From: Myrica gale
Taxonomy: Eukaryota > Streptophyta > Magnoliopsida > Fagales > Myricaceae
Reading direction: 5' to 3'
DNA: 64,000 nt
Assembly (NCBI GenBank): GCA_963930655.1
Contig: OZ005605.1
Location: 11,477,501-11,541,500 of the forward strand
Made by a program: the position numbers and the translations under genes. Under the pieces are notes generated by a model. That model worked only from the letters and a program-made list of their open reading frames with translations, was not told the origin of the DNA and did not search any database. Positions 32,053 through 45,800 of this stretch are shown in pieces; positions within the stretch are counted from its first letter, which is position 1, and each line of letters starts with the position of its first letter.

Positions 32053-33075
32053 TAAGTGGTGTTCAGAACGTGATTTGCATTATTGTCACCGTGATCAAGA
32101 TTAGTGGAGTGGAGTGGGGCGTTTGATGGTGAGTGGTCTTTGCTCTATTTTGTAGATTGCTTTGTTGTATGTTAATGACTCCTCTTCTGGTGAATCAACC
32201 TGTGCTGCTTCTGCTTTTTATCCTTGAAAAGATTTTTAGTTTGATGATAATTAGGCCTGCAACGGCCAGGATTTTTTTGCTACTCAATTACTTGGACGCA
32301 ACGGGGCCATCTAAACCATCAGCCACATATGTAATTGATGATTTTGGCGGTGCTTGACACGGTTGATATTGGAAGAGATTATCTTTAATACATAAAAAAG
32401 CATTGACAATCTTCAAGAAATAAGGATTACAAAAAATATGGATTCGTTGGTTTCGAAGATGATATCTTGTACTTAGGATACGTAAAATACGGTCGTTTTT
32501 TTTGGGTGGGCTTTTTCTTCGTTTTCGTGGGGTGAAAGTGTTTGTAGGGAAGGACAGTTCCTCAATGGCTTAAACCCCATGCTGCTGAAGAGTGTTGAAT
32601 GCCAGGGGATATGAGAGACAGCAATTGCAATAGCTGGAATTTTGCGTGCAAAGTTCACAACTATCAACGAATGAACCGAATGCTTCTTTTACTTCCCAGT
32701 TCAATTACTATTTGCATCTGCTTAACCTCAATGAGTCCTATTTTCTTAATGTCATGATACCTTTGGTTCATTCACCTGAATAAAACCACCCTCCCTCCAA
32801 TATAAAGAAAACCCAGAAAAAAAGGGCAATCAGGAGAAAGGAAAAAAAGGATAACATATGAACAAGATGCTTTTACAAAGGTAGAAAAATAAATTGCCTA
32901 AAAGTACGTACAATGCACATGGGTCATTGCAATCCATTCCATAACCACCCAGAGGCCAACAAAGATCCAAAATGGGTTCAATTTCAACAGTTGCTAAAGC
33001 TGCCATTTCAAGTTATCCAGTACTAGCTGGCAGCGGGAGACCTGGAAAGTGGAATGGACTTCAGGTCATGTGATT
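32053..33075. other. Intergenic gap between convergent RHC1A-like and SPT6 genes
   Basis: Holds the 3' untranslated regions of both genes. No AATAAA stands out clearly for either; frames at 32133-32357 and 32473-32667 have no recognisable domain. Confidence 0.5.
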
Positions 33076-36000
33076 TCACCAACCGCCACCGATACCAGCA
33101 TTCGACCATCCATTCCCAGCCTGGGACTGTGAAGAACTTCTCTTAGGAGTATTTCCCCAGCCTGAACTTCCATTATCAGGACCAGCATCATTTGCACCAG
33201 CACCGCTCCAATTTCCTTCAGCACCACCACTTGCATTCCCCCACCCACCACCACTGCCACTGCCAGTAGCTCCATCGCCCCACTTGTTCCCTCCATCACC
33301 ACCCCAACTACTACCACCTCTATCACTTCCACTAGTACCCCAACCTCCTGGTAAAGCCTCCCTGACAGGTGTGTTTTGATTTTTAGCACCTGAAAAATTG
33401 CCCCAACCATCTTCCCCATCCTTGGTAGCAGAATCCCATTTAGGTGCATCATAACCAGAATCCTGCCTTTCATTGCTGGAAGTATTTCCTCTGCTGCTGT
33501 TGTAAGAACCTCGACCACGTCCACGCCCGCCATATGGCCTAGGCACCCCACTTGGATGTCCAGTTCGGCCATCGCCATTTCGGTGATCATTTCGTCCTGC
33601 CAAACCAAATATGAAAGTCACATCTTCTACATAGAGCAAAGACGAAATACTCTTGAACTGTATGTCATGCAACAAAAACATATATAGAACAGAAGTCAGA
33701 AGCCACAATGACTGAACAAATTGGAACGACTAGGGACCAAAATATAATCAACCAAAGAAAGAGGGGAAAGTACTAACCTACAAAATACACATGCATGAAA
33801 AAAAGAATTTCCATTTTCAAAGGATATCAAAGAGTAGAATCATGAAATTCTACAACGAATTTTCATCATCTTAGTGAATAGAATGCAAGAGCCAAAGGCA
33901 TTTTGACTATAAGAGAACTCAGGAAAACAAATCAACATGTAGACAATATCACAAAGTGTAAGGAAAAAAGTACACAAGAAGTCCAGATAAGACATGGTAA
34001 TCACTGAACAAACAAACAGTTAAAAATGATTTCCTTTTGCTTATATTAAAATCGTCCAAAAAAAAAGAACAGCACTGTACGCAGAACAGAAACTCTCGTA
34101 CAACACATCAACCCTTGGGGCCCACTGTTGTCTGCTACATTTAAATGGGTTTGAGTTGAGGAGGATTTATTTTTAATATAACACATCTGAAATTTGTGCA
34201 AAGTTACCTGTTCTAGAACCAGGAGTAGAAGAACGATCCCTGTCATAGGACTGACCTCTCCAATTATCCTCGTCAGTTGAACCACCCCAGCCACTACCCC
34301 CGGATGCCCCTGAAGAGCCCCCAGTAGCCAGGCTACGCATTGGCACCCGAGCAGCGACTGATCTGAGAGACTGCGCTGACTGAGGATCATCAATGTGTCT
34401 CTGAAAGTATGCCACAAGCCGATCAATGTCCTCAAACGTCCTTTTCCGGAACTTGAATCCCTTAGGATATAGGCCAACATATTCATGGTGCGGATTTGTA
34501 CTCCTTACAAAAGTCAGGATGAAGGTGCCTGGATGCTCGTGGGAGATGCCAAAACAATAAACTATCCTCATAGGATACTCCAATTTCTCAATCCTAAGGA
34601 GTTCATCAACTTCAGCTTTTGTGCCTTTCTTAAACTTGCGATAATTTAGCATTGCCTTTAAGTGAGACACTAAGGGATCAACATATCGATCCATTACCTG
34701 GGGTCCGGCCAATGAACACAGAAAAATAGTCAGCTGATTATTTAAGGCCCCCAACTCAGAAGACAATAATAATGTTTTTGCTTCAAACTCATAATAATCA
34801 GATGCCTTTAAGTCCACAAATTTGATTGCCAGAAATATTTTGAGCTGATGTGACACTCTACAAGGGATGTCTTTCTCACCAGAATAAACACGCCTTTCCC
34901 GCAATAACAAAATTCTATGATGACATTCAATGATTCAAGACAGAAGGCATTCCAAAACAATATATTTCCTAGGTTAATTTCGAATAGTGAGCTTTTGTGT
35001 GGAGTCCATGCTGCCATACCACACCGTGACTGCATTGGCATTGATGACTTCGATGCTATCACTTGCTCAACGCGGTTATGGTTGGCTTCCTGACGATTAA
35101 ATCCACAGTGCCACAGAGCCACTCAGTTCAGCAAAGCTGCACAGAAGGTGTCTCCTCTTTCAATTACGATTTGAATGATTCCAAATAGTTTGTACGCTTG
35201 TTATTGAATGAGATTGGGAGAAAGAGAGAAGCAAGGAGTGGCACTTTGCTCTCTGATATGTAAGAATAAACTACACAGGCGATAGCTCTCTCGGTTTTTT
35301 ATGGGCCCTCAGCCAGTTTAACATATTTCTGGTTTTCAATATGATTTAGACTACTTGGTTGAATGAAGATTGAGAGCTCTGCCGCTTTTTCTTCCAAGCT
35401 CACCGAGTCCCGTCGTGGTTTCTTAGCCCAAAGGTGTGCTAACAAGAGTGGTCGATATGTGGTGATTGTTGAATATGGTGGGGGTAGAAAAGTGGGGGCG
35501 GTGATGGTGCCCGAAGGTAGAAACGCTTATGGTTGGCAAATTTTGAACCGGGTTTTCCAGGAGGCTGTCGCCCATTTCACGTTGTTTCGTCGAAAGGTCG
35601 TCCCTCTGAGAAGTCCATGCATTCGGCCAGGAGTATCCTTTGCGAAGGTGGTGTTGTCTCCGGCGGGGGTGGACGCTGAAGATGCGAGGCCCAGCGATCC
35701 TGGTCCAATTTCACGGGTCTCTGACATCTTGAATACCCCGCATGAACCAGATGAACCAGAGGTTGCCGCAGGCAGGTTGCCCCCGAGGATTTCCTATTCT
35801 ACGTACAACGAGAGAGCGGCGGGAGAAAAGGCTCCTGTTGTTTTGCCGGTGTGTGAGTCGCCCTTATCTGGTGGTGATTTATGGAAACAACTTCTGAGTT
35901 TGCGAAAGGAAGTCGGCAGGCTTGCCTTGCTCTTACATAAAAATTGTAACGGGGGTCCTTCTCTTAACGCTTTATGCTACAGCGTCTATGGTTTTACCTT

Positions 36001-39000
36001 AAAAGCCATCCACGAACCGAGCCATGTACAAGGAAGCGACGTGTTCGAAAGGCAAGGGGTGAGAGGGGGTGCGAAGGGGATGGCTTGTGGGCCGCTGGAA
36101 GGGGGCCTGTTATCTGGTGAGGGGGGGAGTCTCGTTTGTGGGCTTGTGGGCCGCTGCAAGGGGTTGACTTGCAGGCCGAAATGTAGGGGTCTGTCGTCTG
36201 GTGCAGAAGAGTTGGGGTCTCATGGACTGGGGGATGGGTTGGGTCGGATTGTGGTGACCCAGGCTTTCGACCCAGAGGGGCAGGGGACAAGTGGGGGTGA
36301 GCATGGGCTGGATGGTGGGCCGTGGCAAGGGGGCCCGTCTTCTGGTAAAGAAGTTTGGGGGCCTGGAGGGCAGGGGGACGGGCTGGGCAGGGTCGTGGTG
36401 ACAGAGGAGGGTGAGGGCAAGGGGAGTGCCTCGGGGCCTAGTGGGCCGGGGGTATTATCGGGCCGGGTTGAGCAGACCCAGGAGAGGTCTTGCGCAGCCC
36501 CAAAGAAGGCCGAGGGACGCGACGACGTCGCGGCAGGCCCGGGTCTCCGATCCTACGATCCAGTCGCTGGTGCAGTGGGGGCGCCGGAGTCGGAGCTGTC
36601 TGTGGAGGTCGGCGACTTCCCCTTGGGCTCGCCGGCGTCGGAGCTTGTGGGTTGTGGAAATCTGGAGGAGTCGACGTGTATGGGTCGACCATCCGATTCA
36701 TCGCTGCAGCGGTCGGCGTCAGGTGGAGAGTTGCCCATGGTGTTAAGGTCGTGGTGGAGATCTTATGTTTTTTCTGGCTCGCCTAGTTTTGTCCTTCATT
36801 CGAAATTAAAGGCTCTTAAAGGGGATCTAATAGTTTGGAATCGTGAGGTGTTTGGGAATGTTGCTTTTAAGAAGTCTTCGCTCCTGCATGAACTATCTTC
36901 TCTTGATGCTTTAGAGGAAAGGGAGCTCCTTGATGAGGGGGGCCGGGCAAGGAAGTTAGCAGTTTCTGGGGAGTTAGAATTACTGATTGATATGGAGGAG
37001 ACTAGTTGGAGGCAAAAATCGAGAGCTCTTTGGCTTAAAGATGGCGACAGATGTACCAAGTTTTTTCACCGTGTGGCCAACTCCAATCGGAAAGTTAACA
37101 CTATTTCGTCGTTGGTTGTTGATGGGGAACTTGTTGAGGACACCCAGCGTATTTCTGATGAGATTGTCAAATTCTATGACTCCTTGTATCAAGAACCTCT
37201 CTCGTGGAGACCCTTGTTGGATGACTTGGGGTTTGATTCGATTTCTAGGGAGGAGGCTGATCGGCTCGAAGGCTCATTTAATGAAGACGAGATCACCGGT
37301 GTTGTGCAGAGTCTTAATGGGGATAAAGCCCCCGGCCCGGATGGGTTCTCCTTAGCTTTCTTTAAATCCTGTTGGGATGTTCTCAAGGGTGATGTAATAT
37401 CCATGTTTAATGAGTTTGCTCAGGTTGGGAAGTTTGTCCGTAGTCTCAATGCCACTTTCATTGTATTGATCCCAAAGAAGTCGGGGGCCGTGGAGCTTAA
37501 GGATTTCCGTCCGATCAGTCTTGTGGGAGGAGTCTACAAGATCTTGGCTAAAGTTTTGGCTAATCGGCTTAAGACGGTTGTCGGCTCCATTATTTCGCCA
37601 TCTCAGAGTGCTTTTGTAAGGGGAAGACAGATTTTGGATTCAGTGCCGATCGCGAGTGAGTGCATTGACTCTAGGATGCAATCGAATCTGCCTGGAATGC
37701 TCTGCAAGCTTGATATCCATAAGGCTTACGATCACGTCAATTGGAGTTTCCTCCTTTACTTGTTGCGGAGGTGTGGGTTTGGTGAGAAGTGGTGTAAATG
37801 GATGGAGTTTTGCATCTCTTCTCCCAGCTTCTCGGTTATGGTGAACGGGTCTCCCAAGGGCTTCTTCAGAGGTTCCCGAGGTTTGCGCCAAGGCGACCCT
37901 CTCTCGCCCTTTTTATTTGTGATTGTTATGGAAGCTCTGAGTCGGATGCTGACTAGGTTGGGGGAGATGGGTTTTATACAGGGTTTCTCGGTTGGTGGTA
38001 GTAGGGTGTGCATTTCTCATTTGTTGTTCGCTAATGACACTCTTATTTTGTGTGGGGCTGAAGAGAGTCAGTTCCGTAATCTTCGTTGTCTTTTGCTTTG
38101 TTTTGAAGCGGTTTCTGGCCTACAGATTAACCTTTTCAAATCGGAGGCCATCCCCATTGGAGAGGTGGGTAACGCCCACATTTTGGCTGACACTTTGGGT
38201 TGTAAGGTTGCTTCTCTGCCCATCACTTATCTTGGTCTTCCCTTGGGGGCTCGCTTTAAAAGCATTGCTATCTGGAATGACATCATTGAGCGAATGGAGA
38301 AGCGATTGGCGGGATGGAAGCGGGCTATCTTTCGAAAGGTGGTCGAGTCACTTTGATCAAGACTACTCTTGCTAATCTTCCGACTTACTTCTTATCTCTC
38401 TTCCCCATTCCCTCAGTGGTGGCTTGCAGATTGGAGAAGTTACAGAGGGACTTCTTGTGGGGCAGCACTGACACTTCCCACAAGTTTCACCTGATAAATT
38501 GGGAGACTGTGTGTCGTCCCCTCACGCAAGGTGGGCTGGGTATTAGGCGCTTAATCCCTTTTAACAAGGCTTTACTCGGGAAGTGGCTGTGGCGTTTTGC
38601 TTATGACCGCCGCAGTCTGTGGTGGAGTGTTATTGAGGAGAAGTTTGGCAGCGACTTGGGTGGGTGGCACACCATTCAGAGAAGAGGTAATTATGGAGTC
38701 GGGCTTTGGAGGTTTATAAGTAAGGGGTGGGCTCTTTTTAGCCAATTCATTCGGTTCGAGGTTGGTAGTGGCCATAGAGTTCGCTTTTGGAGTGACCTCT
38801 GGTGTGGGGAGACTCCTTTGAGGCTCGCTTTCCCGTCTCTCTTCTCCATAGCTCGTAACAAGGACGCTTGGGTGGCGGATTATTGGGAGAGGATCTCGGG
38901 TATGGGTGCTTGGAATGTTCAGTTTTTAAGGGCTGCTAATGATTGGGAAGTTGAGACTTTCTCGACTTTCTATTCTCTTCTTTATTCCAAGGTTTTGAGG

Positions 39001-39809
39001 AGTGGGGCAGATGACATGATACGCTGGCTGGGCAACACGAACGGTATCTTCTCCGTGAAGTCGATGTATGGGTATCTTCACGGAGAAGATATCGTCATGG
39101 CTTTTCCCTGGAGGCAGATTTGGAGGTCCCCTGTTCCTATGAGAGTTTCCTTTTTTGTGTGGGAGGTAGCGCACGGACGAATCTTGACTACGGATAATTT
39201 GAGGAGGCGAGGTGTTTGCCTCCCAAATTGGTGCTATCTTTGTAGGTGCAACGGGAAATCGGTGGACCATATCCTCTTTCACTGTGTAGTAGCGACGGAT
39301 TTGTGGTCTTATGTGCTTAGCATCTTCAACTTTAGTTGGGTTATGCCTTCTACGGTTTGTGCGATGTTGCTTTGTTGGAAGCGGAAGTTCAACAATCCGC
39401 TTGCGACAAGGGTGTGGAAGATGATTCCGTTGTGCGTTTGGTGGGTCATATGGTGCAAGCGGAACAAGAGATGTTTCGAGAACTCTTCTAGATCTTATGA
39501 GGGGCTGAGGGGGTTGTTGTTGCATTCTCTCTTTCTTTGGGCCTCTGCTGTTTTAGGCTCCCAATTTTCTGTTTTTGCTAATTTCCTCAGCTTTGTTGTC
39601 TCTCTAGAGTAGGTTTTCAGTATAGATCTTTGTACTGTTACCGCTTTCTTTTTCTTCAATAAAGCTCTTCTTACTTATCCAAAAAAAAAATTCGAATAGA
39701 TTCACTTTGCTTACGGGGCAAAGGCTCCCAAGGTTATTTATAAGAATGTCCCATTAACCAATATATGGAGTACAGACTACTTGTTGAAACAAAAAAAGAA
39801 ACAGAAAGA

Positions 39810-39847
<38 letters not shown>

Positions 39848-42800
39848 CAGATTCAGATATTACAAAAGTTCACTGCTGTCATCGGCAGTTTAATAAAACA
39901 AAACCATGTAGAGATTAGAGAATAACACACTGAGAAACAGTACTGACCTCATCCAGGTCCTCAAAAGTGTCCTCCCCAATTTTCAATGTCTTCCCAATAC
40001 GAAGTAAACTTGTGATGTCCTTATGCTCCTTCCCACCTTCAACAATGTCCTTGTGAGCATAAACTCCATCATAAACTTTGAGAGTTAGAGTGAGATGAGA
40101 AGGCCCATGACGACTGGGACTAATAATACTTTCACCAGGATCCTTGTCCAATAAGAACTGGAATATAACATGAGAATTTAAACTTTAGGAAGACAGCAAT
40201 AACTGATATCAAAATCTTACCAATAAAAAGGATAAGCACCACCCAAACTATAATTCAATTCAAGTACAACCCAGCTACCCAAGCACCAAATAACACTTAA
40301 CAAGACTCGAAGTAGTTTATGAAAATCTTCATCCACTCAAACCAGAAATGCAAACTGCTACTTATTGACCTCAAATCATAAAATAAATACATACATATAT
40401 ATATATATCAAACACAGGAAAAAAAGGACCTCAACTTATCGAGTGAATAAGTAATACCATTTCTCTGAATCACAAAGTCGTATCCTTATTGAAACCCAAG
40501 TTTACACTTATAATGGCATGCAGATACACCGGAAGCACCAAAAACCTCTGACCCGAAATACATGCTTATCCATTAAAAAAAATCAAGTATTTTTTTTTTC
40601 CACAGATAATATCCAGAAAACCACAATAAAGTAATCAGAAACTGTTGATAAAGGGGAAATAACCTCATGCACCCAGGGTTTCTGCAAGAGATTTCCTAAT
40701 TTTTTTTTAAAAAAGGGTGATGCCATATGCATTATTACACCTAAGTGCAAGAAAGTGCAGCTCAAACCTCCTATCCAACAGTTTCCATAAAGGGGCACAC
40801 ATTTTCATGCCATTGGGTGTTAAAATGTCATTGTTAACAACTTACCTCCTTTGCTTCATCCAAGGTTATATTCTGGAAGCGGGGATGAACGATCATCCTT
40901 GGCTTAAAATGCTTCTTTGCTAGCTCTTTTTCTTTGCGAGCTTTTTCTTGCTCACTCTGTAGCTGGCTCCGGTCTTCATGGTAGTAGGGATCAAGGTTTC
41001 TAAAAGTTTGATGTCGATTACTTCGCATCTCACTCTCTCTAGAAACTAAGAAGACCTGATACCTGTTCTTTTGAATTGATTTAATCTTGCAAGTGAAAAT
41101 TTCACCTTCATGTAACCTGTCAGATAAATCTGGACTCTCCCTCCAGTCATCTGTATAGTCTTCCTTCATGAGTATCCCAGTCAACCCTGATTCAAGCACA
41201 CAAATTGCTTTTTGACCTTGTACCCTGCGAACTGTGGCTTGCACAATTCTCCCCTCAGCAAGGGTTTCCTCGGTTTCACCTGAAATCATATAGAACTCCT
41301 CATCCTGACTTGGCTCTTCATATTGCTTACGCCAGTCCTGAAAACCGTGCATTAGTTCTCTTTTTATATCATAAAATGTTTCCCTCTTATTTTCACGGTT
41401 CTTGCCTTTAGCATATGCATCAACATCAAGGGTTCTCAAAAGTCTAGGGCGTTCTCTGACATGCTCTATTGCCATCTCTGATGCCTCATCATCGTCATTT
41501 GCTTCACCTCTTGTGTCCTCATCATAGACATCTTTGGCCAACTCTTGTGCAAGTCCATAAGATTCTGGATGTATTCTTGTATCATCCAACAAATCAATGA
41601 ACTGGTTGCTACTAGCAACCAATCCACTACGCCGGACACGCAGAAAACCAACTGCATTGACAAACACCTTTTTCCCGAGTCCATGCACGGTGACAAAGTC
41701 CTTTCGGGTAAAAATTGCACCAGCTCGTACCAAGGACTTCTGCAGAGATCCTGCCTTTCTGGGTCCAAGCCCAGAAATGAACTGTAAAGGAGCAAATAAC
41801 CATTCATGGCCAATCGCCAAATTAATGTCCAAACCCACCTGGTTCGTAACATCTACCATGACCTGTTCAACCATCCCATACTTCTCATCTGGGGTGATAA
41901 AGCTCTCTGGCGAACTAAGTTTCCACGATAAAACCTCCCTTCCTGGTCCACACAGTGTAGCAACCATTGCCAGAGGATTTTGCAAATATCGTCCAAGAGC
42001 AACAGCCCGCTTAACAATACCTGAGAAAAGACTAACATCATTTAGATAAATCTACAAGAACAAATTAAAGCCAAAAACCAAAAAGAAGAATGAAGGAAAC
42101 AAAGCATGTCCCACCTGATTGTCCAGGTAGCTGATCAGACGAGACCCGAGAGTTTTCATATAGACGAGATAGAGATTCATCACCATAAACAATGCTTAGT
42201 CCATCCATGTCGCGGCCAACACCCCTGGGATTTTCCTCCACCATCTTGAAGATAATCTGATAAACACCAAGTGAACTTCAATAAGACCACAGGCATCAAA
42301 TTTAGAAATCAGGAACGTAAATTCAAAATTAAGAACATAACCCATTCCAAAGAGTGAGACTTTCATAATACGTCATAGCCCACTTTCTATGACACTCAAG
42401 AATAACAATCTAAAAAATTTTCCCCCAAAACCTAAAACTAAACTTGTGCTGCATCTAAAACAAGGCAAAGTTATAGGCATGACCCATTCACCCAAGAAAG
42501 AGAAAAAAAAATCAAGGCCCATAACCCCCAAGCAGCTCTACATTGTATTAAAGATACACTGATTTTCTCGTAGATCTACACATACAACACCAACAAACTT
42601 ATACTCTTCCAAAGAAACAACGCTACATCAAACCCTCTCAAAGCCTTACGATAAGGCTAGGTATAAACAACAAAATGAAACCTCAGTGGAGCAAAATGCA
42701 ATTCACATCATAAGTTGCAAAGCATATTATCCTTTTGTTTTAAACAATACTAACAACTTACCCCGCAAAATAAAATAATCCTAATAGGAAAAATCATAAT

Positions 42801-45800
42801 CATTACTTAAGTGGTTTAAGTTTTAACTTCTCTGAAGAAAACAATTCAAAAGCAATAACTTATATTAAGCCTCTCTTTACTAAACATATAAATAAAACGC
42901 TGTAATCCTACTAACTTATATTACTTAAACAGCAGCTTTCATCACAGCAGATGAGAAATGGTTGAAAGGGTTCTAGCATTTCCTTTAAAAGGGGAAAAGA
43001 AAAATCTGAAGGTCCCTGTTTAGGAACAAGGGAAGACGCACAAGGACGTGGACATTGCATCTCACTCCAATGTTATGACAGCATAAGGGGTGACAGAGAA
43101 CTATAAAATGTACTGACACCAAAAAAAGAGCAACTGAAAACTAAATCGCTGAATCATTGAAAGTACAAAAAGTTCCAAAATTCCAATGGTATAATCATGC
43201 TTACCATCTCAAGGAGACCAATCGCGACAGTAACAACTCAATGAGGAACATGGAAAGCTACAATAGTGCTCACCTCATATATATCTTCCTTCAGCCGGGT
43301 ACAAGACAAATTCACAGCTCCTAAAACAACAACATGTGGTTGGTGATCCATCATGAACTTTAATACACGCTCCTGGTCATGTTTCTTCCGCTGCTGGTCA
43401 TTGACATTTTGAGACCGCAAAGTGAGGGATCCAGTGTAAAGCACATCCAGCACCTCGCCTGATGAATCTAACATTACAAAAGTTGTTGCCGGCTTTCCAG
43501 GGCCCCAACAGCACGCCATGACCCTTGGGGCAGACTCATCATCTGAGCTGCTCTCAGTTTCCTTGCGCTGATATGGCCCTACTGAAACTTTATTCCACAA
43601 ACCCTGCCCATACTGCATAAGTAACAAGTTTTTTGCTCTAATAGTCAACAACGATCTTGCTTCTTTCTCCATTGAAGGTAGAAGAAAACCAAAAAGTGCA
43701 TCATGCAAGATCAACTTCCTCTGCTCATTCCATAGTTGTGCCGATTTACTAACCCCATCACTAAGATAATACTCGTTAAAGTCACTTATCAACTTACTCA
43801 AATCTTCTTCGGGCATTTTGATAGTAACTTGAAGAAGCTTCTCCTCTTCAGCCTTCTCAATAAGGAGCCATTGTGCATCGTCAAATGCACTTAATGGCTT
43901 CTCACGTAACCACTTCGCCCCTGCAAACTGATGGAAAGAATCTATTGCTACATTCCCATCAGATGTTGGACATGTTGATACCACAGCATGGTCCATGAAG
44001 TTACTACGAACATGTTTCCTAACACATGGCTCACAACTGATCTCCACAGCTGCCTGGACAAGTCACAGAAATTTGGCAGTAAAAAAGAATAACCAATCAT
44101 CAACCATTGTGTAAGGAAAATTTTGCATTGATGACCACAGGTGACAACAACTCGCATACCATGTGCCTAGCACCTTTAAGCACCACTTGAGGTGTCTCAA
44201 ACATAGCACACGTAAAGTTTGAAGCCATCTCCTCTGGTGCTTCCTTGGGATCCTCCAACTCGTCGTTTCTCTACAATCCAGCTAGTAGGAACTTTAAGTT
44301 TCATCCAAAATAAAGGAAAAATTGAAAGTCTGAGTAACTTACCATCTTTTCTAATGATAGCTGCAATCCAAATTGCTCAGAGCTGTAACCAAACTTGCTT
44401 GCAACCTCCCAGAGGCCAGCTTTGCCGCAATTACCATAGATTGATCTCCTCTTAGGCCTCTTGTATTGTCCTTCATCCACGCCCAATTCACCTGGTGGGA
44501 AATGCAAATTAAACTTGGAGTCAACATCATCAACCTCCCTTTCTGATTCTGCTGCCTTGAGTGACTTCATGATTGATCCAAAAATTTGCTGATTCAAATT
44601 GAGTCTCGTTTCATCATATACACGCCGAGATTCTTCCTCAAAGCGTTTATTGTAGTATAATTGAAGAGCACTCTTTCGCTTCTGAAGCAGCAGCCACTTC
44701 CTGTCCAAGTCTTGAATCGCCCAAAGTACCTTCACAGATGGAATCAGCAGTTATTTGCTCATTTGATCTTGCTTAACAAATAAAATCATCTCCATTAGTG
44801 CTATATGCTTTCCAGTTCGTGCAACGACAAGTATTTTTACCTTGTGCCACTTAAGAGGGGGTGTCCTCTCATTCTTCTCCAGATTGTCATCATCAGCTTC
44901 AGGTTGCTCCGGATCTTTCAATAGGCTTAGGCACTCCTCCTTTCTATACATAGCAATAAAGGGGACCTGAAGGCATGAAGAAAATGCCAAAATAATAAGC
45001 TAAAAGACCATATCAAACAAAGAGGGGCCATCAACGTCGATAAGAGCATACTTACATCTAACTTCTGAACATGCCGCAAGTCCAAAAATCTCATGATATC
45101 ATCTTTGTTAATAGAGAGATCCCACCCATCCTTAGGCAGCCCACTCTTGCCAAACAAAGGTAGAGCACCACTTGCAAGTTGAGCATGTATCCAGGTGGTC
45201 TCTTCTTCTATGCTAACTTCATCCAATGGAGGAGAACCCGTACTTTCCTCGGAAATCTGGCAAAAGAAAAACAAAGTAATATCAGTTGGAGACACCTAGT
45301 TGACAAGTGGAAAAGACGTATATCCCCTAAATCCTTTCAAACCTGCGTTCTCTCCGGGATATCAAGCTCCCGAATCTGGTCATCCTTCTCTGTCATATAC
45401 TTCTCAGAAAGAACAATTGGTTCAAATTCATCTTCAAGTCTCCTTTCACCCCATTCACTAGAATCTAAACCTTGCTTACGGAGCTGAAGGAGTTCATCAA
45501 CATCGCCAAATATTTCATGAGCTTCCAGCAAAGCAGATGAGGAAACCCCGTGTGCCCTCCTGTTCCCTCCTTTCTTCGGCCGCCTGCCTCCTCTACAAGA
45601 GTTACTTCTCTATATAAGCACTTTGATAAATAATAGGATATGCCAGCATCAAGAGAAATGCACACAAAACCATAAAATGTACTTGGGAGGTGCCCTGTGT
45701 TCATCTTCTTCATCCACAATGAAGTCTGCCATCTCATCCTCTTCACCAATGTCACCATCCTCTTCATCTTCTGGATGTTCCTCCTCTTCAGCAATGTCCT

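Noticed and set aside
33066-33608. 180-codon minus-strand frame beside SPT6 exon 17
   Set aside because: It is the alternate frame over the Gly/Trp-rich exon; the frame that continues from exon 16 ends at 33076.
38926-39525. 199-codon minus-strand frame
   Set aside because: Antisense shadow of the LINE A tail, with no domain of its own.
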